A stretch of 64,000 nucleotides of DNA from JAEVLT01 sp044598425. GTDB lineage: Bacteria > Bacillota > Bacilli > Bacillales > Cytobacillaceae. This document shows positions 1 through 9,568 of the stretch, one piece after another. The notes below the pieces were generated by a model. It had not been told where the DNA came from. It did not search any database and saw nothing but the letters and a program-made list of their open reading frames with translations. The stretch covers positions 62,001-126,000 of the forward strand of contig CP172536.1 of the NCBI GenBank assembly GCA_044598425.1, given 5' to 3'. Both the position numbers and the translations under genes were made by a program. The first letter of the stretch is position 1, and the number at the start of each line of letters is the position of its first letter.

Positions 1-3000
1 CCAAAAACATTGTGGAAACGATATCAGCTTACGTTAAAAATAGGAGAAGACCTTAACGTAGCTGAATTGCTCCGTACATTGGTTGAAATGGGCTATGTAA
101 GAACAGAAATGGTGGCGACCCCTGGAGAATTCAGTGTTAGAGGGGGAATTCTCGATATTTACCCAATTACGGAATCCGATCCATACCGGATTGAGTTATT
201 CGACACGAACATTGATTCAATTCGTTCTTTTTCCCTTGATAATCAGCGTTCTAAAGAAAAGCTGTCGGCGATTTCTATTGGTCCAGCTGCGGAAGTTTTG
301 CTAAATGAGAAAGAGTTAAGCGTTCTGGCGGAAAAATTGCAAGCTGGGTTGGCACACAGTCTTAAAAAGCTGAATAATGAAAATGCTAAAATGCAACTTT
401 CGCAAAATATCAGCAGCGAAGTTGAACAATTAAAAAACGGCCAAAAGCCTGAGCAAATCTTTAAATATCTGAGAATGGCCTATGACACACCTCATAGTTT
501 ACTAGATTATCTCCCGGAAACCGGATTGATTGTTGTAGATGAAATAAGCAGAGTTCAGGAGATGAGCGATTCTCTTGATAAGGAAGAAGCTGAATGGTAT
601 ACCTCTCTTTTAAGCGAAGGGAAGATTATTCATGATTTAAAAATCTCCCATGAGCTTCACAGTCTTATCCATCAGAATCCTTATCCGGTTATTTATCTAT
701 CTTTGTTTCTTCGTCATGTAGCCAATACGAATCCGCAAAACATTATCAACATGTCGTGCAAGCAAATGCAGAATTTCCATGGACAAATGCATTTGTTGAA
801 AGCAGAGGTCGAGCGCTGGAAAAAAGGTCATTATTTGATCTTGTTTTTGGGTGCAGACGAAGAGCGTGTAAAAAAACTGGAGCGGGTTTTGGAAGATTAT
901 GATATTGACGCAGTGTCTATCGATTCAGACGGCCCGCTGCTTCAGCCAGGAAAAGTTCAAATATTAAAAGGAACTTTGCATACCGGATTTGAATTATCGA
1001 TTCAAAAAGCAGCAATCATTACCGAAGAAGAGCTGTTTAACAAACGCGTTAGAAAAACCAGCCAGCGCCAAAAAATGTCAAATGCTGAGAGAATTAAGAG
1101 TTACTCGGAACTGCGAATTGGCGATTACGTTGTGCATGTGAACCATGGAATCGGGAAATATTTAGGAATTGAAACTCTTGAAATTAATGGAATCCATAAA
1201 GATTATCTCCATATCCGCTACGAAGGATCTGACAAATTGTATGTACCGGTTGAACAAATAGACCTTGTTCAAAAGTATGTGGGATCAGAAGGAAAAGAGC
1301 CCAAAATTTATAAACTTGGCGGCACTGACTGGAAGCGGGTTAAGAAGAAGGTCCAATCATCTGTCCAGGACATTGCCGACGATTTAATCAAGCTTTATGC
1401 AGAGCGTGAAGCGGCAGTCGGCCATGCATTTTCTCCAGATGGTGATCTGCAGCGGGAATTTGATGCATCATTCCCATACCAGGAGACAGAAGACCAGCTT
1501 CGTTCCATTCAAGAAATTAAGAGGGATATGGAAAGACCGCGGCCAATGGACCGCCTGCTGTGCGGCGATGTTGGCTATGGAAAAACAGAAGTAGCCATTC
1601 GTGCCGCCTTTAAAGCAATTGCAGACGGCAAGCAGGTGGCGTTCCTTGTCCCGACGACGATTTTAGCGCAGCAGCATTATCAAACGCTAAGGGAGCGTTT
1701 TCAAGATTATCCAGTTACTATTGGCTTGCTAAGCCGTTTTCGTACGAAGAAACAACAAACCGAAACAATCAAGGGGATTAAAGCAGGGACTGTCGATATT
1801 GTCATTGGTACACATCGGCTGCTCTCGAAGGATATCGTCTATCATGACCTTGGTCTGCTGATTATTGATGAAGAGCAGCGGTTTGGGGTTACCCATAAGG
1901 AAAAAATAAAAAAATTAAAGACAAATGTAGACGTATTAACTCTGACTGCGACTCCTATTCCGCGAACCCTTCATATGTCAATGCTCGGTGTACGCGATTT
2001 ATCAGTTATTGAAACGCCACCGGAAAACCGATTTCCTGTGCAGACGTATGTAATGGAATATAATGGTGCACTTGTAAGGGAAGCGATCGAACGGGAACTG
2101 GCGCGCGACGGACAAGTTTACTTTTTATATAACAGAGTAGAAGATATTGAGAGAAAAGCAGAAGAAATTTCCATGCTTGTTCCGGATGCAAGGGTCACTT
2201 ATGCCCATGGGAAAATGACTGAAAATGAATTAGAATCAGCGATGCTGAGTTTCCTTTCAGGGGAGTATGATGTGCTCGTGAGCACGACGATCATTGAAAC
2301 GGGAGTAGATATTCCCAATGTAAACACACTGATTGTTTATGATGCTGATAAAATGGGCTTATCCCAGCTTTACCAGCTTCGCGGCCGGGTGGGACGTTCG
2401 AATCGGGTTGCCTACGCATATTTTACCTATCGGAAAGATAAAGTTTTAACAGAAGTAGCAGAAAAGCGCCTTCAAGCGATCAAAGAATTTACTGAACTGG
2501 GCTCGGGGTTTAAAATTGCGATGCGTGATTTATCCATTCGCGGTGCGGGGAATTTGTTAGGTGCCCAACAGCATGGCTTTATTGATTCAGTCGGCTTTGA
2601 CCTTTATTCGCAAATGTTAAAAGAAGCGATTGAGGAAAGAAAATCAGATCTGAAGATCGAAGAGAAACCGACAGTTGAAATTGACCTTGAAATTGATGCC
2701 TATATTCCTGATAGCTATATAAAAGATGGCCATCAAAAAATTGAGATGTACAAGCGCTTCAGAGGAATCGAGACACTGGAAGATATCGCAGAGCTTCATG
2801 AAGAGATGCTTGATCGTTTTGGGGACTATCCTGATGAAGTGGCCTATTTGTTCCAAATCGCTGAGATGAAGGTTTATGCCTTGTTGACGGGTGTGGAATT
2901 GGTTAAGCAGAATAAGCAGGAAGTGACAATCTTGCTCAATGAGCAGTCGAGCAGCATGATTGATGGGCAGCAGGTTTTTAAAATAAGCAATCCGTTTGGA

Positions 3001-3153
3001 AGAATGGTCAGCCTTGGAATGGATGGGAAAAAACTTAAAATTGTTCTCCGTATCAAAGGAATAGAAACAAACAAGTGGCTGAATGTTGCGTTTGAAATGA
3101 TTAAAGGATTGCAAACGGCAAAAAAGGCATTAAGCGATACGATGAAAAAATAA
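1..3153 (+). CDS. mfd: Transcription-repair coupling factor Mfd (5' truncated by window)
   Basis: The reading frame is open from base 1, so the true start lies upstream; about 1050 codons are visible against roughly 1177 in B. subtilis Mfd. Mfd is a DNA translocase that displaces RNA polymerase stalled at lesions and recruits the UvrABC excision machinery. The visible part holds the end of the UvrB-like module, the RNA-polymerase-interaction domain (near visible residue 370, containing VVHVNHGIGKYLG), the superfamily 2 helicase core with Walker A GDVGYGKT (about 522-529) and DEEQ (about 623-626), motif VI QLRGRVGRS, and the C-terminal TRCF domain. It is followed by spoVT as in B. subtilis. 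Nothing suggests inactivation. The internal TTG at base 10 is only an artefact of the truncation and not a start. Confidence 0.97.
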   Translation, partial: PKTLWKRYQLTLKIGEDLNVAELLRTLVEMGYVRTEMVATPGEFSVRGGILDIYPITESDPYRIELFDTNIDSIRSFSLDNQRSKEKLSAISIGPAAEVLLNEKELSVLAEKLQAGLAHSLKKLNNENAKMQLSQNISSEVEQLKNGQKPEQIFKYLRMAYDTPHSLLDYLPETGLIVVDEISRVQEMSDSLDKEEAEWYTSLLSEGKIIHDLKISHELHSLIHQNPYPVIYLSLFLRHVANTNPQNIINMSCKQMQNFHGQMHLLKAEVERWKKGHYLILFLGADEERVKKLERVLEDYDIDAVSIDSDGPLLQPGKVQILKGTLHTGFELSIQKAAIITEEELFNKRVRKTSQRQKMSNAERIKSYSELRIGDYVVHVNHGIGKYLGIETLEINGIHKDYLHIRYEGSDKLYVPVEQIDLVQKYVGSEGKEPKIYKLGGTDWKRVKKKVQSSVQDIADDLIKLYAEREAAVGHAFSPDGDLQREFDASFPYQETEDQLRSIQEIKRDMERPRPMDRLLCGDVGYGKTEVAIRAAFKAIADGKQVAFLVPTTILAQQHYQTLRERFQDYPVTIGLLSRFRTKKQQTETIKGIKAGTVDIVIGTHRLLSKDIVYHDLGLLIIDEEQRFGVTHKEKIKKLKTNVDVLTLTATPIPRTLHMSMLGVRDLSVIETPPENRFPVQTYVMEYNGALVREAIERELARDGQVYFLYNRVEDIERKAEEISMLVPDARVTYAHGKMTENELESAMLSFLSGEYDVLVSTTIIETGVDIPNVNTLIVYDADKMGLSQLYQLRGRVGRSNRVAYAYFTYRKDKVLTEVAEKRLQAIKEFTELGSGFKIAMRDLSIRGAGNLLGAQQHGFIDSVGFDLYSQMLKEAIEERKSDLKIEEKPTVEIDLEIDAYIPDSYIKDGHQKIEMYKRFRGIETLEDIAELHEEMLDRFGDYPDEVAYLFQIAEMKVYALLTGVELVKQNKQEVTILLNEQSSSMIDGQQVFKISNPFGRMVSLGMDGKKLKIVLRIKGIETNKWLNVAFEMIKGLQTAKKALSDTMKK

Positions 3154-3447
3154 TAAGCTTTCAGATTTCAGATGATAGTGAACTTGGACTGTTAAACAGG
3201 TTTAACGGGAAAAATTAAGGGTATTTATTCAGTGTCATTGCTTTTAGTATTTTTTTCCTCTAATGGAATGTTTGTTAATCAAGAGAAAAATATAACGAAT
3301 ACGCATAGAACTTTCCATATGAAAGATACTAAGTTCAACATTGGTGATGTTTTCTAGCCAGTTTCCTAACGATCTTGTGTGATGAAAAGGACAAGTAAAC
3401 ATTGCCAAAGTGATAAAAATCATCAGATGAAAGTGAGGCAACGTTGA
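3154..3447. other. mfd-spoVT intergenic region, no gene seen
   Basis: This is 294 bases of AT-rich sequence. The only open frames are short reverse-strand shadows without a ribosome-binding site. SpoVT is made in the forespore under sigma G in B. subtilis, so a sigma G promoter is expected here. A GAATA at 3296-3300 and a CATATGA at 3315-3321 resemble its two elements, but the spacer is only 14 bases, so I do not call a promoter. Confidence 0.5.
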
Positions 3448-3984
3448 ATGAAAGCAACTGGAATTGTTCGTCGAATCGATGATTTGGGTCGTGTTGTTAT
3501 TCCAAAAGAAATCCGCAGAACTTTAAGGATACGTGAAGGAGATCCACTTGAAATTTTCGTAGACCGCGATGGTGAAGTTATTCTGAAAAAATATTCGCCA
3601 ATCAGTGAATTAAGTGATTTTGCAAAAGAGTATGCAGAGGCGCTTTTCGACAGTTTAGGGAATCCCGTTCTTATTTGTGATCGCGATGCGTATATTGCTG
3701 TAGCTGGCAGTTCCAAAAAAGATTATTTAAATAAAAATATCAGCGATATAGTTGAGAAAACGATGGAAGATCGGAATTCTGTTTTGATGAATCAGCAAGA
3801 AAACGTAGCATTGGCGGATGGAAACGAAGAAACAATTTCTGCTTATACAATCGGACCGATCATTGCAAACGGCGACCCGATTGGTGCTGTCATTATTTTT
3901 TCGAAGGATGGCAGCCTTGGGGAAGTCGAGCAAAAAGCAGTTGAAACCGCCGCTGGTTTCTTGGCAAGACAAATGGAGCAATAA
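3448..3984 (+). CDS. spoVT: Stage V sporulation transcription factor SpoVT
   Basis: The protein is 178 aa, the family length. The N-terminal 50 residues are an AbrB-type swapped-hairpin DNA-binding domain (IVRRIDDLGRVVIPKEIRRT), and residues about 55-178 form a GAF-like C-terminal domain. SpoVT is a forespore regulator that modulates sigma G genes and affects spore coat and germination properties. The ATG at 3448 is chosen because the AbrB fold begins directly at MKATG; a GTGAGG motif lies upstream at 3432-3437. The position right after mfd matches B. subtilis, and a terminator follows. No damage is seen. Confidence 0.97.
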   Translation: MKATGIVRRIDDLGRVVIPKEIRRTLRIREGDPLEIFVDRDGEVILKKYSPISELSDFAKEYAEALFDSLGNPVLICDRDAYIAVAGSSKKDYLNKNISDIVEKTMEDRNSVLMNQQENVALADGNEETISAYTIGPIIANGDPIGAVIIFSKDGSLGEVEQKAVETAAGFLARQMEQ

Positions 3985-4042
3985 GGTTTCACAGCAATGG
4001 ACGGAGAACTAATTTGTCAACTCATGATCATTTTTCTTTAGT

Positions 4043-4070
4043 AAAAAGACAGCTCAATGCTGTCTTTTTC
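4043..4070 (+). terminator. Rho-independent terminator after spoVT
   Basis: The inverted repeat AAAAAGACAGC / GCTGTCTTTTT with a short CAAT-type loop ends in a T-run. It closes the spoVT transcript. Confidence 0.85.
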
Positions 4071-4188
4071 TTTGGCGAAAAAGAGGATCAGCAGCCTGCT
4101 ATGGTATAATACTGTCTGTCGAATTGATTTATTGCCATGGCGTCGTCGCTAAACGGGCGCTTGCACTTTTCGGTGAAAGGAGAGGGAG

Positions 4189-5838
4189 ATGAAGCCCGTT
4201 CATCAATCGAAAGATTTATTCAGAGGGGCATTTATTTTAACGATAGCGGCTCTGATTGTAAAAATATTAAGTGCAGTCTATCGCATACCGTTTCAAAACA
4301 TCGTTGGCGATGTTGGTTTCTATATTTACCAGCAGGTTTACCCGTTCTATGGAATGGCTGTTGTTTTGGCAACAACCGGATTTCCGGTGGTGATTTCCAA
4401 GCTCTATGCTGAAGTAAGAGAAAGAGGAGAACCTGAAGGTGAAGAGCGGCTGTTAGTAATATCGTTTTTGTTTTTGCAGCTACTTGGTTTTTTTTGTTTT
4501 ATCATTCTTTTTGCCGGCGCAGATGAAATAGCCATTTGGATGCATGATCGCCAACTTGCTGTGATTATAAAAGTAGTCTCATTCGTTTTTTTACTATTTC
4601 CGATTATTTCTTTGTTAAGAGGATATTATCAAGGAATAGGGAATATGATTCCGACTGCTGTCTCTCAAGTAGGCGAACAAACGCTGCGTGTATTTACGAT
4701 TTTGTTATTGGCGTTAGTGTTCACAAAGAAAGGATACTCTCTTTATCTTGTCGGCGGAGGAGCAATGTTTGGCTCGATCACCGGTAGCTTTCTTTCCATT
4801 TTAATCTTATTTACTTTTTTATCGGGTCACCGTAAAGGATGGAAAGGAAAAATTTTTACCAAAAAAATCTTTCGCAATGCAGTGAAAGATTCTGGATGGA
4901 TTATTAAGGCTCTTATTTTTCAAGGAATTGCTATTTGCCTGAGCGGGATGCTGATGATTTTTCTGCAAATCGCCGATTCGCTGAGCCTCTATTCTGCACT
5001 TGTTGCAAGTGGGGTGGAAAAAGAAGCAGCAAAAAGCTTAAAAGGTATATACGATCGGGCGCAGCCGCTTATTCAACTAGGAACCGTTGCTGCTACCTCG
5101 ATGTCGTTATCGCTTGTTCCATTGATTACAAGTGAAAGACTGAAGAAAAAGCCAGAGTTTTTGGAGCACAACATCAAATTAAGCATGCGGTCTAGCCTCG
5201 TTTTAGGCATTGGAGCAGCGGCGGGTCTTTGGGCTATTATGACGCAAGCCAACACGATGCTTTTTGAAAATGATCTTGGATCCGATGTATTAAGAGTGCT
5301 CGGTTCTGTTATATTATTTAGTTCAATCATTTCAACAATCACTGCCATTATGCAAGGGATGGGTTACGTTAAATACCCGGCAGTCATCATCGTTTTAGGC
5401 TTTCCGTTAAAGTACTATTTTAATCTTTTTTTAGTGCCTGTCTTAGGCACGATGGGAGCTGCTGTTTCAACTGTTTTTACGGTTATTATTATAAGTGGAT
5501 TATTAAGTGTAAAATTAAAAAAAGAACTTTCATTTCCGCTATTCACTAGGAATTTTTGGTTCATAATTATTTCAGCGGCACTAGCGATGATGCTTTTTTT
5601 GAAAGGTTATCTATGGTTGATGTCATATCTGATAAATGGTCAATTTGGAACGAATCGTTTTAGCGCAGCGTTTCTGGCGCTTAGTGCTGTTTTTCTGGGC
5701 GGTGGTCTCTATTTAGCAATTATTATAAGAGGAAAGGTGTTCTCAGAAGAGGATCTTACGCTGTTTCCTTTTGGAAGCAAATTAGCGCTCTTTTTGCCGC
5801 ATCAAGATAGGAGTCGAAATAATGGAAAAGAAAATTGA
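4189..5838 (+). CDS. yabM: Polysaccharide/lipid-linked oligosaccharide flippase-like protein YabM
   Basis: This 549-aa integral membrane protein has about 14 hydrophobic segments and belongs to the MOP exporter superfamily (polysaccharide biosynthesis / MurJ-like / SpoVB group). An AGGAGAGGG ribosome-binding site precedes ATG 4189, and the protein starts with a short basic tail before the first membrane segment (about residues 12-35). By position it is the orthologue of B. subtilis yabM, a paralogue of SpoVB; proteins of this group move lipid-linked envelope precursors across the membrane. The substrate is not established here. It overlaps yabN by 17 bases, which suggests translational coupling. 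Automatic annotation might call it SpoVB, but in B. subtilis SpoVB is encoded elsewhere. Confidence 0.85.
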   Translation: MKPVHQSKDLFRGAFILTIAALIVKILSAVYRIPFQNIVGDVGFYIYQQVYPFYGMAVVLATTGFPVVISKLYAEVRERGEPEGEERLLVISFLFLQLLGFFCFIILFAGADEIAIWMHDRQLAVIIKVVSFVFLLFPIISLLRGYYQGIGNMIPTAVSQVGEQTLRVFTILLLALVFTKKGYSLYLVGGGAMFGSITGSFLSILILFTFLSGHRKGWKGKIFTKKIFRNAVKDSGWIIKALIFQGIAICLSGMLMIFLQIADSLSLYSALVASGVEKEAAKSLKGIYDRAQPLIQLGTVAATSMSLSLVPLITSERLKKKPEFLEHNIKLSMRSSLVLGIGAAAGLWAIMTQANTMLFENDLGSDVLRVLGSVILFSSIISTITAIMQGMGYVKYPAVIIVLGFPLKYYFNLFLVPVLGTMGAAVSTVFTVIIISGLLSVKLKKELSFPLFTRNFWFIIISAALAMMLFLKGYLWLMSYLINGQFGTNRFSAAFLALSAVFLGGGLYLAIIIRGKVFSEEDLTLFPFGSKLALFLPHQDRSRNNGKEN

Positions 5839-7288
5839 AATTTTAGGTCTTGGAGCAGGGGATCTTGAGCAGCTGCCTTTTGGCGTGTATAAAAAATTGC
5901 TTAACGCTAACCATGTCTATTTACGGACAAAAGAGCACCCGGTTGTTGCTGATCTTGCCAGCCAGGGGCTACATTATTCTTCATTTGATGAGATTTACGA
6001 AAAACATGAACAATTTGCTGAAGTGTATGAAGAGATTGTTCAAATTTTATTGGAAAAGGCTCAAACAGAACAAGTCGTCTATGCTGTGCCGGGTCACCCG
6101 CTTGCAGCAGAGATGACCGTTCAGATGCTGCTGGAAAAAGGGCTGCAAGAAGGAATTGAAATTGAAATTGGCGGCGGGCAAAGCTTTCTCGATGCAATTT
6201 TTCAGGCGTTAAAAATCGATCCGATTGAAGGGTTTCAGCTGCTTGACGGAACGAATTTAAGGGCTGACGAGATACAGCAGAGCCAGCATATTTTTATTAC
6301 CCAAGTTTATGACCAATTTGTGGCATCTGAAGTGAAATTAACATTAATGGAGCGCTACCCGGATGATTATGAAGTTAAAATTGTGACGGCTGCAGGAAGT
6401 ATCAAGGAAAAGGTTGTGAAGATTCCTTTATTTGAATTGGATCGGCAAGTCTCCACCAGCAATTTAACTTCCGTTTATGTTCCGCCTGTAAGAGATGAGA
6501 AACTATTGCTCAAAAACTTCGGGAAACTGCGTGAAATTATTGCTATCTTAAGAGGACCTGAAGGCTGTCCATGGGACAAGGAGCAAACGCATGAATCTTT
6601 GAAGAAATACTTAATAGAAGAAACATATGAGGTAATCGACGCAATTGACAGTGGGGATATCGATCATTTAACGGAGGAACTGGGCGATGTCTTGCTGCAG
6701 GTGCTGCTTCATGCACAAATTGGCGAAGATGAAGGCTATTTTTCGATTGAAGATGTAATTGCCGGAATTTCTGCTAAGATGATCCGCAGGCATCCGCATG
6801 TCTTTGGAAATGTCCAAGCTGAAACTGCGGACCAGGTAGTACAAAATTGGGAAGAAATAAAGCAAAGCGAAAAAGGAGCAAAAGCTCATTCATTATTAGA
6901 GGGCGTTTCTATGTCTCTGCCTAATTTGATTAGGGCGTATGAACTGCAAAAAAGGGCAGCAAAAGTCGGTTTTGATTGGAACGAACTTGGGCCAGCTTTA
7001 GAAAAAGTAAAAGAAGAGCTCCAAGAATTTGAAGCGGAACTAATGGATGCAAAAGAACAGTCCATCGATGCGAAAAAAGAGTTTGGTGATTTATTGTTTG
7101 CGTTTGTAAATGTCGGAAGGTTTTTAAAAATCCATCCTGAAGAAGCATTGTTTGAGACAAATGAAAAATTTATTCGGCGTTTTCAGTATGTAGAAGCGAT
7201 GGTTGCAGAAAGCGGCAGGCCGTTTCGAGCCCATTCACTTGAAGAGCTTGATCGCTATTGGGACCGGGCTAAACAAAAAGGATTGTAA
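5822..7288 (+). CDS. yabN: YabN, tetrapyrrole-methylase-like / MazG pyrophosphohydrolase fusion
   Basis: The 488-aa protein has two parts. Residues about 1-220 resemble SAM-dependent tetrapyrrole (CobA/CbiF-type) methylases, with an early glycine-rich stretch IEILGLGAGDLEQLP. Residues about 230-488 are a full MazG domain carrying the GCPWDKEQTH signature and the EELGDVLLQ metal-binding helix. MazG hydrolyses non-canonical or surplus nucleoside triphosphates; the activity of the methylase-like half is not established. The ATG at 5822 overlaps the end of yabM. The fusion is normal for Bacillus. It is followed by rqcP after 15 bases. Confidence 0.92.
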   Translation: MEKKIEILGLGAGDLEQLPFGVYKKLLNANHVYLRTKEHPVVADLASQGLHYSSFDEIYEKHEQFAEVYEEIVQILLEKAQTEQVVYAVPGHPLAAEMTVQMLLEKGLQEGIEIEIGGGQSFLDAIFQALKIDPIEGFQLLDGTNLRADEIQQSQHIFITQVYDQFVASEVKLTLMERYPDDYEVKIVTAAGSIKEKVVKIPLFELDRQVSTSNLTSVYVPPVRDEKLLLKNFGKLREIIAILRGPEGCPWDKEQTHESLKKYLIEETYEVIDAIDSGDIDHLTEELGDVLLQVLLHAQIGEDEGYFSIEDVIAGISAKMIRRHPHVFGNVQAETADQVVQNWEEIKQSEKGAKAHSLLEGVSMSLPNLIRAYELQKRAAKVGFDWNELGPALEKVKEELQEFEAELMDAKEQSIDAKKEFGDLLFAFVNVGRFLKIHPEEALFETNEKFIRRFQYVEAMVAESGRPFRAHSLEELDRYWDRAKQKGL

Positions 7289-7303
7289 CAAAGGGGGATT
7301 ACT

Positions 7304-7582
7304 ATGCGTTTAGATAAATTTTTAAAGGTTTCCAGAATCATCAAAAGAAGGACGCTGGCAAAGGAAGTATCCGATCAAGGAAGAATTCAAATCAATGGGA
7401 AAGAGGCAAAAGCAAGCTCGATCGTTAAAGTTGGCGATGAGCTGACCATACGCCTCGGACAAAGAATCATTACCGCTCGAATTGACCGCATTCAGGAAAC
7501 TTCCCGCAAAGAGGAAGCTGCAGAAATGTACACGATTTTAAAAGAAGAAAGAACGGGAGAATCGGCGGGCTTCGAGGAGTAA
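7304..7582 (+). CDS. rqcP: RqcP (YabO), S4-domain ribosome-associated quality control factor
   Basis: The 92-aa protein is a single S4 RNA-binding domain (MRLDKFLKVSRIIKRRT at the start) with a short charged tail. The B. subtilis orthologue YabO/RqcP binds obstructed 50S subunits and works with RqcH in adding C-terminal alanine tails that mark stalled nascent chains for degradation. A GGGGG motif lies just upstream of ATG 7304. It lies in a run with yabN upstream and the sporulation pair yabPQ downstream, as in B. subtilis. Related Hsp15 proteins share the S4 fold but have a different C-terminus. Confidence 0.93.
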   Translation: MRLDKFLKVSRIIKRRTLAKEVSDQGRIQINGKEAKASSIVKVGDELTIRLGQRIITARIDRIQETSRKEEAAEMYTILKEERTGESAGFEE

Positions 7583-7595
7583 AAATCCTGCTTGT

Positions 7596-7624
7596 TCTAT
7601 TTTTTCATTTCCTTACATAAAAAT
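7596..7624 (+). promoter_or_regulatory. Possible sigma E promoter for yabPQ
   Basis: TCTATTT (7596-7602) and CATAAAAAT (7616-7624), 13 bases apart, approximate the sigma E consensus (KMATATT, then CATACAMT). yabPQ is a mother-cell gene pair, so a sigma E site is expected. The match is partial. Confidence 0.35.
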
Positions 7625-7660
7625 GTACAAAAGGTTGTACAAAGACTGTGAGGGATGGAA

Positions 7661-7963
7661 ATGAGCCAATATTTTGAATCAACTCCACCGAAAGGTTCTG
7701 TTCCAGATCATGATGTCATCATGAGAGGAAGAAAGCTGCTTGAAATAACAGGTGTTAAACAAGTGGAGAGCTTTGACAACGAGGAGTTTCTGCTCGAAAC
7801 AAGTATGGGTTTTTTGGCGATTCGAGGGCAAAACCTGCAAATGAAAAATCTGGATGTGGATAAGGGCATCGTTTCAATTAAAGGGAAAATTTACGATCTC
7901 GTCTATTTGGATGAACAGCATGGGGAGAAAGCTAAAGGATTCTTTAGCAAGTTATTCCGATGA
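7661..7963 (+). CDS. yabP: Spore cortex/coat morphogenesis protein YabP
   Basis: The 100-aa protein belongs to the YabP/YqfC family of small beta-rich sporulation proteins. YabP and YabQ are needed for cortex assembly in B. subtilis; the biochemical role is unknown. Two ATGs are possible. The first (7655) leaves no room for a ribosome-binding site, whereas GAGGG at 7650-7654 sits 6 bases before ATG 7661, so I chose 7661. The stop overlaps the yabQ start in an ATGA arrangement, implying coupled translation. Confidence 0.9.
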   Translation: MSQYFESTPPKGSVPDHDVIMRGRKLLEITGVKQVESFDNEEFLLETSMGFLAIRGQNLQMKNLDVDKGIVSIKGKIYDLVYLDEQHGEKAKGFFSKLFR

Positions 7964-8592
7964 CTCTTTCAACGCAATTTATCACAATGGCATCAATGAT
8001 TGGAATGGGTGCCCTGTTCGGAGTCATGTTTGACACATACCAACGTTTTTTACAGCGCTCTAAGCGAAAGCATTGGCTTGTTTTTTTAAATGATATTCTG
8101 TTTTGGATTATTCAGGCGCTCATCATTTTTTATGTATTATTTCTCGTCAACAAAGGTGAATTTCGCTTTTACCTTTTACTTGCCCTGATTTGTGGTTTTG
8201 CTGCGTACCAGAGCCTCTTAAAAGGAATGTACTTGCGGCTTCTAGAATTACTGATTACCTTTATAGTGACAACGGCAAATTTTATGCGTAAAGCAGTCAG
8301 CCTGCTTGTTGTAAAACCTGTCATTGGATTGATACACCTTGTTATGTTTAGCATTTTATTTATTGGCAGGGGGCTTTTTACCCTTGTCAAATTTGTTTTT
8401 AAGATATTATTATTTAGTATAAAGTTTCTTTTGAAGCCAATTGGAATGATCCTGTTAAAAGTTTGGAAAGTTTTGCCGAAAGGGATTAAAAAAAACGTCG
8501 ACACGTTTTATAATAAAACAGCAGGACATTTTTCGAAAATAAAGAATTATACTCGTAAGTGGTTTAATTTGTGGAAGAAGCGAAAAAGGTAG
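7960..8592 (+). CDS. yabQ: Spore cortex protein YabQ (membrane)
   Basis: The 210-aa protein has an N-terminal half with three to four hydrophobic segments, two more hydrophobic stretches near residues 110-165, and a strongly basic C-terminus ending KKRKR. The YabQ family is found in endospore formers; B. subtilis YabQ localises to the forespore membrane region and is required for cortex formation. The start overlaps the yabP stop. The length matches the family. Confidence 0.9.
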   Translation: MTLSTQFITMASMIGMGALFGVMFDTYQRFLQRSKRKHWLVFLNDILFWIIQALIIFYVLFLVNKGEFRFYLLLALICGFAAYQSLLKGMYLRLLELLITFIVTTANFMRKAVSLLVVKPVIGLIHLVMFSILFIGRGLFTLVKFVFKILLFSIKFLLKPIGMILLKVWKVLPKGIKKNVDTFYNKTAGHFSKIKNYTRKWFNLWKKRKR

Positions 8593-8606
8593 GGAGGTTT
8601 GCTTGA

Positions 8607-9002
8607 ATGAGTGTAACTAGACCGAGAAAGGTTGCAAAGATCGATTCACCATTTGTTCACCAAAAGGAAGCGGCTGGTATTGCGGCAGCAAGAAAACGAA
8701 AAATGCTGCTACGAAGACTTTCCTTGTTTTTCACCTTTGCAATCTTCATCTCTTATTTCATGATCTCCAGTATTCTTTCGCAAGCTTCTGTTTTAGATGC
8801 AAAAAAGGCTCAAAAAAAACAGCTTGATAAAGAACTTTCTAGGTTAAAACAGCAACAGGTAATCTTGAAGGAAAGCATTGTCAAATTAAATGATGATGAC
8901 TATATTGCAAAGTTGGCCAGAAAAAATTTTTTTATGTCCAATCAAAATGAAATCATTTTTCATATTCCGGAAAATAAGAAGGAAAAATCAACCACAAAGT
9001 AG
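8607..9002 (+). CDS. divIC: Cell division protein DivIC (FtsB-like)
   Basis: The 131-aa bitopic membrane protein has a basic cytoplasmic N-terminus, one membrane segment at about residues 38-58, and an extracytoplasmic coiled coil at about 64-95 (KKQLDKELSRLKQQQ). DivIC partners with FtsL and DivIB in the divisome that drives septal peptidoglycan synthesis. The gene order yabQ-divIC-yabR matches B. subtilis. AGGGAGG lies upstream of ATG 8607. Confidence 0.95.
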   Translation: MSVTRPRKVAKIDSPFVHQKEAAGIAAARKRKMLLRRLSLFFTFAIFISYFMISSILSQASVLDAKKAQKKQLDKELSRLKQQQVILKESIVKLNDDDYIAKLARKNFFMSNQNEIIFHIPENKKEKSTTK

Positions 9003-9007
9003 TCTTA

Positions 9008-9037
9008 TTGACACTGTTTTTTTACTTTCTGTATAAT
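9008..9037 (+). promoter_or_regulatory. Sigma A promoter for yabR
   Basis: A perfect -35 TTGACA (9008-9013), an 18-base spacer and a perfect -10 TATAAT (9032-9037) lie about 50 bases before yabR. Confidence 0.85.
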
Positions 9038-9085
9038 ATAGAGTAAGCATGATTTTTTATATTTTTAAGGAGGAACATTCTTTTT

Positions 9086-9517
9086 ATGTCAATCGAAGTA
9101 GGCAGCAAGTTACAAGGAAAGGTAACAGGGATTACGAATTTCGGAGCGTTTGTGGAGCTGCCGGATGGATCAACAGGACTCGTCCACATCAGTGAGGTTG
9201 CTGACAACTATGTAAAAGATATCAATGATCATCTGAAAGTTGGCGACCAGGTAGAAGTAAAAGTCATCAATGTTGAGAAGGATGGAAAAATTGGGCTGTC
9301 AATTAAAAAGGCAAAGGACCGGCCAGAAACGCCGAAATCCCATTCACATTCCCAACGCCCTCGTCAAGGCAGAACGAATGATCGCAATAATAATTCAAGA
9401 CCGGAATCATTCGAATCTAAAATGGCCCGCTTTTTAAAAGATAGTGAAGATCGTTTATCTTCCTTAAAGAGAAACACGGAATCGAAGCGTGGTGGAAGAG
9501 GAGCGAGAAGAGGGTAA
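9086..9517 (+). CDS. yabR: S1-domain RNA-binding protein YabR
   Basis: The 143-aa protein has an N-terminal S1 OB-fold (residues about 1-75, GSKLQGKVTGITNFGAFVEL) followed by a low-complexity basic, Asn/Arg/Ser-rich tail ending GGRGARRG. It is similar to the S1 repeats of polynucleotide phosphorylase and ribosomal protein S1. It binds RNA by family; its specific role is not settled. It has its own strong sigma A promoter and an AGGAGG-type ribosome-binding site, and ends in a terminator. Confidence 0.92.
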   Translation: MSIEVGSKLQGKVTGITNFGAFVELPDGSTGLVHISEVADNYVKDINDHLKVGDQVEVKVINVEKDGKIGLSIKKAKDRPETPKSHSHSQRPRQGRTNDRNNNSRPESFESKMARFLKDSEDRLSSLKRNTESKRGGRGARRG

Positions 9518-9568
9518 CTTGCTGCTTATTTGGTGAATAGATAGCAGGTTTAGTAAATAGTTAAAAGC

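Noticed and set aside
2644..3114. 156-aa reverse-strand ORF inside mfd
   Set aside because: It is a shadow of the mfd frame without a start signal.
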